Shown: positions 19,825 through 28,684, counted from the first letter of the stretch. The stretch: 64,000 nt of DNA from Glaciecola sp. KUL10 (GCF_003203515.1 NZ_BGNG01000001.1:434001-498000); one strand, 5' to 3'. A program made the numbers and translations. The notes: generated by a model from the letters alone, not told the origin.

Positions 19825-20412
19825 ATAAAGGTTTTCCTTTTACAAATACCGTAAGGCATTATCAGCTCTAAACAAAAGGCAAATACTCATGTTAAGAAGA
19901 GCAAGATTACGAAACCAAAAGCCAATATGTTTATGTTAACAAGCTGAGTATGCCTATTATAGGATAATACAATGTATCGTTGCTTGTCGTTTAATTGAGT
20001 CATTGAATTGAGGCTATCATAGGGCTAGTAGTTTTGATCGAACGGACATTCTAAGTGCAAAGAGCAAATCCATATGACTTTACTGTTAGAAAGAAAGTTG
20101 CGAAAATTTAACTCGTTTAAGCTATCCCATGATGTTTAGGTCGCATTTAGAAAAGTAACATTAATTCCTATTTGTTATAAATAGTTTTTCTGCGTACTCA
20201 ACGTTGAGCTCGTGACTTAGCGTTATTATTGACTGCTATAGAAGTATTTGACGATGCTTTTGTTGTCGTGGTCTCTCCATTCCACCCTTTGCTTTGCAAT
20301 GAACATGAAAAATATATTTTGAATGAGTCAAATGTAACCTAGAAAAGAAGACAGTATTGATATAGATTGAATGTATGGATTTCTTTTATTGTGTGATTTA
20401 TAGGGACATTTT
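19825..20412. other. 590-bp intergenic region, no gene recognised
   Basis: AT-rich and without a supported ORF. It presumably holds the promoter of the lipoprotein gene at 20413. Short open stretches around 20225-20330 read like decayed coding sequence but could not be assigned. Confidence 0.4.
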
Positions 20413-21468
20413 ATGACAATGATATCATGGTCACGATTGGCTATTTTAGTAGCAGTTTTAGTGTTAGGTGCTTGCGAAAGTACACTAGCACCAAACATTG
20501 AAACAAGAGCTAACAGTCAGACCACTTTTGACGATTTTTTAAAAAAAACTGTCGTTCTTCCAAAAAGCTCCGCCGTTGATTTATCAGTCTACGATACGAG
20601 TTTAGATTTGCAAGCCAATGGCCACTACGTAGCTAGTACTCTATATCTACTTGAAATGATGCCCGATACAAATTTGACTTGGCATTATCTTGGTGAAAAC
20701 GCAGAAGCACTAGGTTTATATGATGTCGCTGCCGTTTATTATCGAAACTCTGATGAAGCACCTTGGTACAATAAATTTTGCTCATTTAAGAAGAATCGAA
20801 CTGAAGGGAAAGCGGCGCGTTATTGCAAAAACTATTCGCCCGAAGAAAACCTTGCTAGGGTGAATACCTACACTGAAAACAGTAATACCCTTTGGTTCAG
20901 CGCTCAGGAAACTTGGGAACAAGAGATAAGGCTTGCGAACTATGCGATTCAAACAGACGTGCGCAGATTTCAAAGTCTTCGAGAATACCAAGAGAAAATG
21001 GTTTCAGGCCAAATGACCTACCGTAGCACTAATTCTGGAAACGAGTGGACTTGGACTGATGTAGTGACAGGAATAGCAATTATTGCCGCCATCGCGTTAG
21101 GTGTTGACTATATCGATTCAAATCCTCAGCAAGCTTCGGTTTTCTTTAACAGCTTAAGTTCAAGTATCCCTACTACGAAGCAACAAGCGGAGTCGAAATC
21201 AACTCAAAAGCATATATCTACGAGTGCAACAACCTCTGAATGTATGAGTGATTATAATTGTACATATGGTCTTAAGTGCGTTAAGGGGTTTGCACAAAGT
21301 AGAGGCGTCTGCATGCAGACTGTTAATGAAATAGGTATAAAAACACCATATTTTCCTAGCAACAAAAGCATAAACATAAATACATCAATGCAACAACAGT
21401 GCAGATTTGATTCTGAATGCCCTTATAACTTTAGGTGCGAAGAAGAACTGAAGGTATGTGTTCAATAA
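20413..21468 (+). CDS. Lipoprotein with two C-terminal cysteine-rich repeats
   Basis: 351 residues. The signal sequence ends in lipobox LGAC with Cys21 as the lipidation site. The middle (about 40-195) is helical and resembles a tetratricopeptide-type region (GHYVASTLYLLEMM, LYDVAAVYYRNSDEAPWYNKFC). A second hydrophobic segment (DVVTGIAIIAAIALGVDYI) is near residues 217-235. The tail has two short modules with the same cysteine spacing, ECMSDYNCTYGLKCVKGF...GVCMQ and QCRFDSECPYNFRCEEELKVCVQ, probably disulphide-bonded. No known family is recognised. The protein is likely in the outer membrane or periplasm. Confidence 0.7.
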   Translation: MTMISWSRLAILVAVLVLGACESTLAPNIETRANSQTTFDDFLKKTVVLPKSSAVDLSVYDTSLDLQANGHYVASTLYLLEMMPDTNLTWHYLGENAEALGLYDVAAVYYRNSDEAPWYNKFCSFKKNRTEGKAARYCKNYSPEENLARVNTYTENSNTLWFSAQETWEQEIRLANYAIQTDVRRFQSLREYQEKMVSGQMTYRSTNSGNEWTWTDVVTGIAIIAAIALGVDYIDSNPQQASVFFNSLSSSIPTTKQQAESKSTQKHISTSATTSECMSDYNCTYGLKCVKGFAQSRGVCMQTVNEIGIKTPYFPSNKSININTSMQQQCRFDSECPYNFRCEEELKVCVQ

Positions 21469-21469
21469 C

Positions 21470-21642
21470 CGAGCACGGTCTTTGCCAACGGTAGCGGTAA
21501 GATGAATGTCTACCCCCGTATTTTCTGAATTACGGCTTTGCATAAAAAGCAATAGGTCTTTTCCGGATTTATGCCACAAGGAGTTTGCTAAGCGGTGAAC
21601 TTGGAAAACATTGAAGCCTTTAAAATGAAGAGCAATGGGCAA
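21470..21642 (-). pseudogene. cysE (serine acetyltransferase) remnant
   Basis: On the minus strand the reading frame gives FKGFNVFQVHRLANSLWH and LLLFMQSRNSENTGVDIH, which match the segment of serine acetyltransferase just before its hexapeptide-repeat domain (family pattern FKGFQA.QAYR..H.LW ... LQ.R.S..F.VDIHPAA). The match stops after VDIH, and no hexapeptide repeats or upstream part are present. It is a fragment of about 50 codons, non-functional. Confidence 0.5.
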
Positions 21643-21759
21643 TAACTCAGAAACTGGGTTTACATTGAGGAAGCTGAACGCTATTCAAATTCAGATAGTA
21701 AATCCAGAAGCCAAGCGTAAACATTTTCAGCAAACTATACAAAAAATTGGTGGCAAGGA

Positions 21760-23074
21760 AAGCCTGTAACAGATTCTGTGTAACTGCCATTAGTTAATAT
21801 GCGTTTCGAGGCGTTCCTCAAACTCGATAATAAAACGACTCATCGCCTGACGCCAGTTTTGAATCGGCATCGACCATTTCTTACTGGCATCTTTTATTGC
21901 TAAGTAAACCATTTTTCGAGCGGAATCATCGCTGGGGAAGATTTTCTGTTTCTTTATGGCTTTAAGGATAACGCTGTTTAGAGATTCGATAGCGTTGGTG
22001 GTGTAAATTGCCCTGCGAATGTCTTCAGGGTAATTAAACAAGGTGTTGAGGTTATGCCAGTGCGTTCGCTATGATTTAGCAATATGTGGATACTGGCCGT
22101 CCCATGTTTCAGCAAACTGTTCCAACTCAATCAGTGCCTCATCTTCTGTTGCCGAGCGGTACACGCGTTTTAAATCTGCTGTGACGGCTTTGTAGTCCTT
22201 CCATGACACGTATTTCAGTGAGTTACGCACCATGTGTACGATACACAGTTGAATATGCGTTTGTGGGAATACAGCATTAATTGCATCAGGGAAGCCTTTG
22301 AGGCCATCCGCACAAGCGATGAGAATGTCTTCTATGCCACGCTGCTGAAGTTCGGTTAGAACGCTTAGCCAGAACTTAGCACCTTCATTCTCGGCTATCC
22401 ACATGCCCATCAGTTCTTTGTGGCCTTCGTTATTAATGCCCAACGCCAGGAAGATAGACTTGTTGATGATGCGCTTACCTTGGCGTATTTTAACCACGAT
22501 ACAGTCTAGGTAAACGATGGGGTAAATCGCATCTAGCGGGCGCGACTGCCACTCGACTACTTGCTCAATAACCGCATTAGTAACACGAGAAACCAATGTT
22601 GGCGATATCTCTGCACCATACCATTCATCAAACGCATTAACGATTTCACGGGTACTCATGCCTTGTGCATAAAGCCAGAGGATTGTATCGTCCATAGATG
22701 TAAAACGAGATTGATGCTTTTTGACGAGCTTGGGTTCAAAGGACCCTTCACGGTTGCGAGGTGTATCAAGTTCAAACTCACCATCTTCTGTTTTAACGCG
22801 TTTACTGCTCTTGCCGTTACGACTGTTCGATGACGTAGACTTTTGATTTTTTTCGTAGCCAAGATGCTCATCCATTTCTGCGTTCAATGCCGCTTCAACG
22901 GTAATTTTCTTGAACATCTGACTAAATTCGTTTAAGTCCTCAGGTGTTTTAATGCCTTTGGCTGCTTCCTTTGCGAATGCTTCAAGATCTTTCTTATTCA
23001 TGTTCATCTGCCTATCCTTATCTCTCTATAGAGTAAATTGAGATAGGCAGTTACACAAAATTAGTTACAGTCTC
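21760..23074 (-). mobile_element. IS256-family insertion sequence, complete ends
   Basis: 1315 bp bounded by 29-nt imperfect inverted repeats: 21760-21788 (starting AAGCCTGTAAC) and 23046-23074 (complement starting GAGACTGTAAC), both ending in TGTGTAACTGCC. The 8-bp direct repeat GGCAAGGA flanks it at 21752-21759 and 23075-23082, the target duplication expected for this family. Its only gene is an IS256-type transposase with an amber codon. Confidence 0.92.
21790..23007 (-). pseudogene. IS256-family (mutator-type) transposase with internal amber stop
   Basis: One frame of 405 codons. It reads MNMNKKDLEAFAKEAAKG to the catalytic region (YLDCIVVKIR, the DDE-type first Asp; ILIACADGLKGFPDAI with the second; IQLCIVHMVRNS), then after the stop continues NYPEDIRRAIYTTNAIESLNS with the third acidic residue. 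The break at 22069-22071 is TAG, where the family has Trp (PHIAKS-W-RTHW), so a single TGG to TAG change rather than a frameshift. The truncated 312-residue product lacks the last catalytic Glu and should be inactive unless the amber codon is suppressed. Confidence 0.9.
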
Positions 23075-23228
23075 GGCAAGGACGCCATTGTTACAAGTTC
23101 CAAGCAGACACAAGTATCAACGTCACTGACAAGAGCAACTTTGCCATCAACGAAAGTCGCAACCGGCTTTCTGCCAAAGTTATCATGTACCCAATTTATA
23201 CTGAGTAAGACTTAGGAAATTTGTTTGT

Positions 23229-23672
23229 TTAAACAGGCAATAAAGCATCGTTTAGGTGCTTTAAGCTTTGTAGCCAGTTGAGGTTTTTTGTACCGCTAGC
23301 ATATTGAGTAACGTTACAATCCAGATAAACTGATCGAAGTAACTGCTTAGCCTTATTCACTTCTACAGTTTCACATTTAATATATACTTTTTTTATTTCT
23401 TCCTGTAATTCTGGTCTTAAGTATTTGTCAAGAGTCCAAAGGTTCTTTGTTGCCCATCGAATGCGTTTTATAAACAACAACTCGCGAGAGTCCTTGGTCA
23501 CTTTTACCTTTGCTCGATTAAAACCAAGTATTTCTGTCATGTCGTCTCTATCAAAAGAATCTCCGTGATAGAGCGATGCACCAATAAGTTTTATGACCAT
23601 GTTATATTCTGCTTCTAACTCTTTAGGTGGTATAGGTTTTGGCCAAAAAAACTCAGCTTCTGAAATAATCAC
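23229..23672 (-). CDS. Hypothetical protein
   Basis: 147 residues starting at GTG 23672 with a good AAGGACG ribosome site. It is soluble and mostly helical, with no signal peptide or membrane segment. The sequence (FDRDDMTEILGFNRAKVKVTKDSRELLFIKRIRWATKNLW) is not recognised. The gene is monocistronic between the IS256 element and a short recombinase gene. Confidence 0.5.
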   Translation of the reverse strand: MIISEAEFFWPKPIPPKELEAEYNMVIKLIGASLYHGDSFDRDDMTEILGFNRAKVKVTKDSRELLFIKRIRWATKNLWTLDKYLRPELQEEIKKVYIKCETVEVNKAKQLLRSVYLDCNVTQYASGTKNLNWLQSLKHLNDALLPV

Positions 23673-23840
23673 TTAACGTCCTTATTAAACTAGATTTGAA
23701 AATTAATAATATCCGAATACGTAAGTTAGGTCACCTCTGTATTATAAACCGGACGTAAAAACCAGTTCAAAGTCGTTCAGCTTAGAAACACTCTCACTTT
23801 CCCCTTTGTCTCATTTGAAAACCGAAAGGACAAAGAATCT

Positions 23841-24545
23841 TTAACAATCAATCGATTCTGAAATCTCTAGCGCATCATCGACCTCAATTCCCAAGTATCT
23901 CACCGTACTTTCAAGTTTCGAATGACCAAGCAGTAATTGACATGCTCTCAAATTCTTTGTCTGTTTGTAAATCAGTGATGGTTTTGTCCGTCTTAATGAA
24001 TGCGTTCCGTAGTTAGCAGGATCTAATCCGATTGACACGACCCACTGCTTGACAATTCTTGCATATGCTCGTGTCGTCAAATGCTCGGAATTACGATTTC
24101 GCGATGGAAAAAGAAAGTCGTATGAGTGCAAGTCGAACTTATCGATAAGTGCTTTTAGGCAGGCTCTCGTATCTTTTGTGATTTCAAATTGAACGGGTTG
24201 CTGTGTTTTCTTCTGAACAATCATGGTGCGCGATTGAATTGAAGCCCCGTGCGCAACATCACGTACTTTAAGTGACAATAAGTCACAACCTCTTAATTTA
24301 CTGTCAATAGCCAAGTTGAAGAGGGCTAGATTTCTCACCTCTTTGTTCATTTCAAGCCTTGCTCGGATTGCAAATATTTGCTGAAGCCTGAAAGGGGCTT
24401 TTTGACCGACAAGCTTATTCTTATTCCACGGTTCTTTTTTGCGATAAATAGCTATCTCATACATAGTCATTTCCATGTAATTACGTGTAGTAATTTCTTT
24501 GCAATAGTTGTTCCACCAGTGGTAGTATTTTATCGTACTGAGCAA
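23841..24545 (-). CDS. Short tyrosine recombinase (catalytic domain)
   Basis: Phage-integrase-family catalytic domain. The Arg I region is SKLRGCDLLSLKV, box II HSLRRTKPSLIYKQ, and the C-terminal box LGHSKLESTVRYLGI has His and the probable nucleophile Tyr. It lacks an N-terminal core-binding domain, like the compact recombinases found in small integrative elements. The true start is uncertain: the ATG cluster about 23-27 codons in (MEMTMYEIAIYRKK) is the more likely one. It resembles the 193-residue recombinase at 34966-35547. It is not IntI: the integron-integrase-specific extra helix is absent. Confidence 0.7.
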   Translation of the reverse strand: MLSTIKYYHWWNNYCKEITTRNYMEMTMYEIAIYRKKEPWNKNKLVGQKAPFRLQQIFAIRARLEMNKEVRNLALFNLAIDSKLRGCDLLSLKVRDVAHGASIQSRTMIVQKKTQQPVQFEITKDTRACLKALIDKFDLHSYDFLFPSRNRNSEHLTTRAYARIVKQWVVSIGLDPANYGTHSLRRTKPSLIYKQTKNLRACQLLLGHSKLESTVRYLGIEVDDALEISESIDC

Positions 24546-24560
24546 AAAGAGACAGCATCA

Positions 24561-24806
24561 ATGGGCATGGTAAAAAAGAGTATTACACTCACATCACAAC
24601 AGAATGAGTGGATTCAATCGCAACTTTCAGAGGGTCGATATGCCAGTGACAGTGAGTTGTTGAGAGATTTGATACGCAAAGAGCAAGAAAAGTCGAACCA
24701 GATTGACTCTCTAAGGCAGGCTTTATTGGTTGGAGAGCGAAGTGGTTTATCAAGTAGAAGCGCAGAAGATATTCTAAAAGATGTATTAAATGCTAAGGCT
24801 GATTAA
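24561..24806 (+). CDS. parD: ParD-family antitoxin
   Basis: 81-residue ribbon-helix-helix DNA-binding antitoxin: the beta strand KKSITLTSQQNEWIQ, helices ASDSELLRDLIRKEQEK, then a flexible toxin-binding tail. It should bind and neutralise ParE and repress its own promoter. The start is taken at ATG 24561 (MGMVKKSITL), which fits the family; the open frame extends further upstream without support. Its stop codon overlaps the parE start. Confidence 0.88.
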   Translation: MGMVKKSITLTSQQNEWIQSQLSEGRYASDSELLRDLIRKEQEKSNQIDSLRQALLVGERSGLSSRSAEDILKDVLNAKAD

Positions 24807-25096
24807 TGCCAGTATATAGACTGACTAATGCAGCCGATGAGGATTTAGAAAAAATCATTAGATATGGCATTAGGCATTTTGGTGAAAGCTCTGCAATTGA
24901 ATTTTATGAAGGGTTACTGTCTGTCCTTAACGCCATTACAAACTCGCCTGACCAATACCCTTTTGCGTTTACTGCACACGAAAAGTTTCAAAAAGCAGTC
25001 TACGAATCATATGCAGTTTTCTTTGTTCAAAAGCCTGAATACATAGAAATCACAAGGGTGCTTCGTAAAGAAAACTACAATCAATTGCTTGATTGA
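24806..25096 (+). CDS. parE: ParE-family toxin
   Basis: 96-residue RelE/ParE-fold toxin: YRLTNAADEDLEKIIRYGIRHFGESSAIEFYEGL, then the conserved strands FQKAVYESYAVFFVQKPEYIEITRVLRKENY. ParE toxins poison DNA gyrase. Its ATG overlaps the parD stop by one base (TAATG), the typical coupled arrangement. The pair probably stabilises the island against loss. Confidence 0.88.
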   Translation: MPVYRLTNAADEDLEKIIRYGIRHFGESSAIEFYEGLLSVLNAITNSPDQYPFAFTAHEKFQKAVYESYAVFFVQKPEYIEITRVLRKENYNQLLD

Positions 25097-25509
25097 TTAT
25101 AGAGGCTATTGTCCATAAGCAGTGTATCGCTGGATTGTTCGCATAACGGACTCTCAGACTTTTTAAAAGTTTAAAAATGCATTGTTGAAACTCGGTCCGG
25201 ATTAGACAAATAAACGGACCTTTCCATGCTCAGCTTTGTTCGACTCAAATAGGCTGTTAGTTCAATCCGAGAATGCGACGAATTGGTTGATTTTTCACTT
25301 TTAGCACATCACTGGCGTCCAAATCTTTCGGCCTCAACCCCTTTTCGCTAAGCAGAAGTTGTTAAATTATCCATTTCACAAAAAATATTTGCATGGTTAT
25401 CATTTGACTACTGCAAACTAATATGAAAATAGCATTATTGAGTGTTCGGCATCATGTTAATGCGCAACTACTAAAGCAACGACAATTTACTCTACTTTGC
25501 TTCGAGATG

Positions 25510-25564
25510 GCATAACAGAGCGCAAATCAATTTTCCGTGCCTTATATGATGCAGTGAGTTAAAT
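25510..25564 (-). repeat. attC-like site, short (cassette 4)
   Basis: On the minus strand: R'' ATTTAAC, which contains the stop codon of the pentapeptide gene, and R' GTTATGC. The arms pair as TAAC..A..GCA. At about 55 nt it is at the short end of the known attC range, so it is less certain than the three sites further right. Confidence 0.5.
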
Positions 25565-27085
25565 CCTGAACTGATTTCGTAGGCCCAAACCAAGCAGAAA
25601 AATCAAAATCAAAGATACGATGTTTTGAAAACTCATGGCGATAAATATATTATCGATCAATGTAAGCTCATATTTTTCTAGGATATCAATTTGAAAGGCT
25701 TTGCCTATTGTAATGAATGGAAGGCTGTTTATTATTGATAAACCCAACATATGGTTTATGCTTTCAAATGACATTATTGTCTTGTCTGACATAAACCCAA
25801 AAATCGTCGCGAAACTTACCCACGACACTAAAAGCCACAAAAAAGGGCGTTTTATAGACTGTCCGTAATCTGACGTAACTGAATAGAGAATATCCAATCC
25901 ATTACCGAAAAATGATTTATTGTGCGTCCAACGTGTGGCCTGTAATTCCTGTGCATTGAATTTAAGCGCTTGTCGATGATGTTTAAACTGTTCAGCAATT
26001 TCTTTTAACCGCCTTAGTTTGGATTGTGCAGTTTCTTCGTTGTTTGTTTTAGTGAATAGTTGTTTCCAGTTTCCTCGCTCTCGAGCGGGTCTCACTTCAA
26101 GCCCGTCCATGTCTACATGGTGAGACAGTTTGGTGCTGCGTAAATCAGGAATACAGTTAAACGCGAGGTTATTTAAAACAAGCGGACCGTTAATCGTTGC
26201 TCCGCGTAAAGAGAATGCCGTTAAGTCGAAAACTGGGCTTTTATTTATTTTACCATGCCTACTCTCGAACGAAATAGCTTGGCATTTAATATTGCTTAGC
26301 AGCAGTTTACCTTTTCCAAAGTGGTTCACGTTAAGGTAAACCTTCCCATCACCGAAGGTGGTATTGCTAAAGCTCACATCCCCATCACCGAAGGTGGTAT
26401 TGCTAAAGCTCACATCCCCATCACCGAAGGTGGCACCGTGAAAGCCCACAACCCCTTCACCGAAGGTGGTATTGCTAAAGTCCACATCCCCTTCACCGAA
26501 GGTGGCTCTTTCAAAGCGCAAATCCCCTTCACCGAAGGTGGCTACTTCAAAGCGCAAATCCCCTTTACCGAAGGTGGCACATCTAAAGTTCACATCCCCT
26601 TTACCGAAGGTGGCACATCTAAAGTCCACATCCCCTTCACCGAAGGTGGCACATCTAAAGTTCACATCCCCTTTACCGAAGGTGGCACCGTAAAAGACTA
26701 CATCCCCTTTACCGAAGGTGGCAGCACTAAAGTCCACATTCCCTTCACCGAAGGTGGCTCTTTCAAAGCGCAAATCCCCTTTACCGAAGGTGGCAGCACT
26801 AAAGTCCACATCCCCTTCACCGAAGGTGGCTCTTTCAAAGCGCAAATCCCCTTTACCGAAGTTGGCTCCATAAAAGCTTACATTTCCTTTGGGAAAGTTA
26901 TATTGATTGAAACTAATATCCGGCTTTTCTTCAGTGCGGAAAGAGGCAAAATCAACACAAATAAAGTTTACATCCGCTACAGGGTGTTGATTGACCCATT
27001 CATTCCACTCTTTCTTTCCTGCTTGCCATAAAGCAATTGCTTCATCACCTTCAAGAACAATCCTTTTATTTTCTTGTTCGCACAT
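25559..27085 (-). CDS. Pentapeptide-type repeat protein with C-terminal membrane domain
   Basis: 508 residues. Residues ~40-245 consist of about 17 tandem 12-residue units of the type ATFGKGDVDFSA, a likely right-handed beta-solenoid related to pentapeptide-repeat proteins. A charged helical linker (ETAQSKLRRLKEIAEQFKHHRQ) follows. The C terminus has a typical SDYGQSIKRPFLWLL entry and three to four hydrophobic segments ending LGLGLRNQFRI, an architecture known from pentapeptide proteins with an ion-channel-like tail. Its stop codon lies inside an attC-like site, so it is the gene of a cassette. Function unknown. Confidence 0.75.
   Translation of the reverse strand: MCEQENKRIVLEGDEAIALWQAGKKEWNEWVNQHPVADVNFICVDFASFRTEEKPDISFNQYNFPKGNVSFYGANFGKGDLRFERATFGEGDVDFSAATFGKGDLRFERATFGEGNVDFSAATFGKGDVVFYGATFGKGDVNFRCATFGEGDVDFRCATFGKGDVNFRCATFGKGDLRFEVATFGEGDLRFERATFGEGDVDFSNTTFGEGVVGFHGATFGDGDVSFSNTTFGDGDVSFSNTTFGDGKVYLNVNHFGKGKLLLSNIKCQAISFESRHGKINKSPVFDLTAFSLRGATINGPLVLNNLAFNCIPDLRSTKLSHHVDMDGLEVRPARERGNWKQLFTKTNNEETAQSKLRRLKEIAEQFKHHRQALKFNAQELQATRWTHNKSFFGNGLDILYSVTSDYGQSIKRPFLWLLVSWVSFATIFGFMSDKTIMSFESINHMLGLSIINSLPFITIGKAFQIDILEKYELTLIDNIFIAMSFQNIVSLILIFLLGLGLRNQFRI
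26340..26880. repeat. 36-bp tandem repeat array within the pentapeptide gene
   Basis: About fifteen head-to-tail 36-bp units with the constant core CACCGAAGGTGG and variable flanks encoding the variable residues of the 12-residue protein repeat. Near-identical neighbouring units suggest recent expansion. Antisense frames across it are open only because of the repeat. Confidence 0.9.
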
Positions 27086-27387
27086 TGTGGCCTACTATTT
27101 AAGTCAGTGTTTTTCAATTCTATAGTATCGCTAAGTGTAAGAAAGCGCCAAGTTTTGGCAATCTGTAAACCGCTTCTAATTTAAGCTAGAAAGATATCCT
27201 GAAGGTCCGGAAAACGTACAAATCGGAGCCTTAAACTATTGAATAGTTTTTCCAAATAAGAATACATTAATTTTCACTCTGTTCGCATTACGAACTCTCA
27301 ACATTAACCTACTATTGTTAAAGATTGAAGTTCCATAGCCTGCTAGTCTTGCATAGAGTTTATTGAGGTTTTGCAGAATTAGTGCAC
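27086..27387. other. 300-bp leader of the pentapeptide cassette
   Basis: Non-coding region between the preceding attC-like site and the pentapeptide gene. It includes the short inverted match GTTCGCATTACGAAC near 27280. No gene is visible; a degenerate recombination site or the gene's own promoter could lie here. Confidence 0.4.
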
Positions 27388-27519
27388 ACTCAACGCTCGC
27401 ATCTGCGAAAGTTTGTATTTGCTAAAATCTAAGATAATTGAACTCAGTGAATAGCAGATTTTAGCAAATGCAAAATGTCCGAAGGAGCGCCAGCGCCTGA
27501 CAATATGCTTTTGTTAGGT
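27388..27519 (-). repeat. attC-like site (cassette 3)
   Basis: Minus-strand R'' ACCTAAC and R' GTTGAGT, both matching the RYYYAAC/GTTRRRY consensus. The arms pair as CAC..AAC....GCAT. The centre carries a long hairpin (TTTGCTAAAATCT with AGATTTTAGCAAA). It begins four nucleotides after the stop of the upstream gene. Confidence 0.75.
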
Positions 27520-27523
27520 GCTA

Positions 27524-27853
27524 TCAACCCGCTAGCCATAAGCTTAGCATCAACGATAGCCATGTGAGGATATACAAGATGACGCTAGGATTTTTAGACT
27601 TTACATTTAAATGAATGAATAAAAGAGTAAACGCTACACCGACGATACCAGATAAGAGGCCGCTAGCGGCCGAATGGTCAGCACTACCGAGCAGCTTGAT
27701 AGGCAGAAGAATTGTTAAACCAGCACCTGCCACATAAATTGACCATTTAACGATTTGTTCTTGGAGCAACTCATCCGGATCGACAAATTCGTTGTCTTTA
27801 TTGCGAAACAACTCTTTGAGAATCTCTATTATTTCCTTGTCTGCTTCAGTCAT
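27524..27853 (-). CDS. Small membrane protein, cassette-encoded
   Basis: 109 residues: an acidic amphipathic N terminus (TEADKEIIEILKELFRNKD), then three hydrophobic segments (about 39-55, 65-82 and 90-108). No family is recognised. It is the single gene of a cassette: the attC-like site of the previous cassette ends about 11 nt before its ATG and its own attC begins directly after its stop. Small membrane proteins of unknown role are common cassette cargo. Confidence 0.6.
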   Translation of the reverse strand: MTEADKEIIEILKELFRNKDNEFVDPDELLQEQIVKWSIYVAGAGLTILLPIKLLGSADHSAASGLLSGIVGVAFTLLFIHLNVKSKNPSVILYILTWLSLMLSLWLAG

Positions 27854-27864
27854 ATGTCCTTGGC

Positions 27865-27959
27865 ACTTAACGCTTTACTGAGAAGCAGACATCGCACTTC
27901 GATGACTGTCCTGTGGAGGAGGCTGTAAGCCCGCTACGTACCCGAGTAAATAGTTATGT
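27865..27959 (-). repeat. attC-like site (cassette 2)
   Basis: The best of the four sites. R'' ACATAAC contains the stop codon of the upstream gene, and R' is GTTAAGT. The outer arms match as AC.TAAC..TTTACT, giving the R''-L''/L'-R' pairing with a two-base unpaired spacer that is characteristic of attC. Length is about 95 nt. Confidence 0.8.
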
Positions 27960-28247
27960 TTTGTTTTGATCATCACTAAATTTGTTTGAAAAGAACGTTG
28001 AAAGCTTTGCAAAAATCCACCAACCAAAACCCCACAATATAATAGTCATTACCCCATTTAGTTGAATTGGTGAAGGACCAAATATAGAAAGCAAAACAAG
28101 AACAGATGCTAAAGGCGAAATTACTAGGATAAAAAGGCTAAGTACTGCGTCAGATTCTTTTGGGTTTGGTTTTCGCCCACGGAAAACATCGCTGAAATAA
28201 CTCCAGAGAACTAACGTAACCATGCCGAATATAAATAATCCACTCAT
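27954..28247 (-). CDS. Small membrane protein, cassette-encoded (full-length paralogue of 19315-19533)
   Basis: 97 residues with three hydrophobic segments (MSGLFIFGMVTLVLWSYF; SLFILVISPLASVLVLLSIF; IILWGFGWWIFAKL) and a charged tail. No family is recognised. It lies nine nucleotides downstream of the 28257-28679 gene in the same cassette. The same gene pair exists in damaged form at 19315-19824. The TAA stop is part of the attC R'' box. Confidence 0.6.
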   Translation of the reverse strand: MSGLFIFGMVTLVLWSYFSDVFRGRKPNPKESDAVLSLFILVISPLASVLVLLSIFGPSPIQLNGVMTIILWGFGWWIFAKLSTFFSNKFSDDQNKT

Positions 28248-28256
28248 GTTCTTGTT

Positions 28257-28679
28257 TTAGCTTTCCGGTGGTAGGCCAAGGTCCATCCTTACGAGCTTTT
28301 GCAGGTCGCTAGACTTCTCATAATCAACTGTGTTTGAGTAACCAATCAGGTTCTTTGCAGCATTCATCGGATTAAATCCTTTAAGATGTAGAAAAAGCTT
28401 ATACCATTTGGGCAACTCCAAGAACGATGCAGATAATCGTGCGGATGACTTCCTGTTCTCAAGTATTCGCTCTCTATGCAATTTTTGCATGTCTTCATTT
28501 AAGTCGCTTGCATTAACTACTTGTGCATAAAGTATAAAATCCTCATGTACTTTACTTATGATCGAACGGTAACGAACAATTGGTTGCATCCAAAATGTCG
28601 AAACCCAATAGCCGATGGCACCAAAAACGACTCCAATTAAGACTGCAATTAGCTTTACATCCATTTTTGAAACTTCCAT
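28257..28679 (-). CDS. Membrane-anchored protein, cassette-encoded (full-length paralogue of 19543-19824)
   Basis: 140 residues: one N-terminal membrane segment (VKLIAVLIGVVFGAIGYWVSTFW), then a cytoplasmic or periplasmic helical domain with DFILYAQVVNASDL and a conserved C terminus NLIGYSNTVDYEKSSDLQKLVR. The ATG at 28664 (MDVKLIAV), which has GGAAG upstream and aligns with the paralogue's start, may be the real start. First gene of a two-gene cassette. Function unknown. Confidence 0.6.
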   Translation of the reverse strand: MEVSKMDVKLIAVLIGVVFGAIGYWVSTFWMQPIVRYRSIISKVHEDFILYAQVVNASDLNEDMQKLHRERILENRKSSARLSASFLELPKWYKLFLHLKGFNPMNAAKNLIGYSNTVDYEKSSDLQKLVRMDLGLPPES

Positions 28680-28684
28680 TTAAA

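Noticed and set aside
21790-23007. IS256 transposase read as two genes with a programmed frameshift
   Set aside because: Both parts are in the same frame; the interruption is a TAG replacing a conserved Trp codon.
23841-24545. Integron integrase candidate for the attC array
   Set aside because: The protein is a compact tyrosine recombinase without the IntI-specific extra helix or core-binding domain and is not adjacent to an attI-like region.
25141-25257. Possible fifth attC-like site, with CTAAC and GTTATGC ends and an internal GGTCCG/CGGACC hairpin
   Set aside because: The outer arms pair poorly beyond TAAC and no gene ends at its R'' side. Kept only as a possible degenerate site.
26340-26880. 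Regular 36-bp repeats that could suggest a CRISPR array
   Set aside because: There are no unique spacers: units abut directly, vary at coding positions and lie inside a reading frame. No cas gene is present.
26321-27031. Plus-strand ORF of 236 codons full of PFTEGG repeats
   Set aside because: It is the antisense of the pentapeptide-type gene. The 36-bp repeat is a multiple of three, so stop-free frames repeat on both strands; it has no independent start signal.
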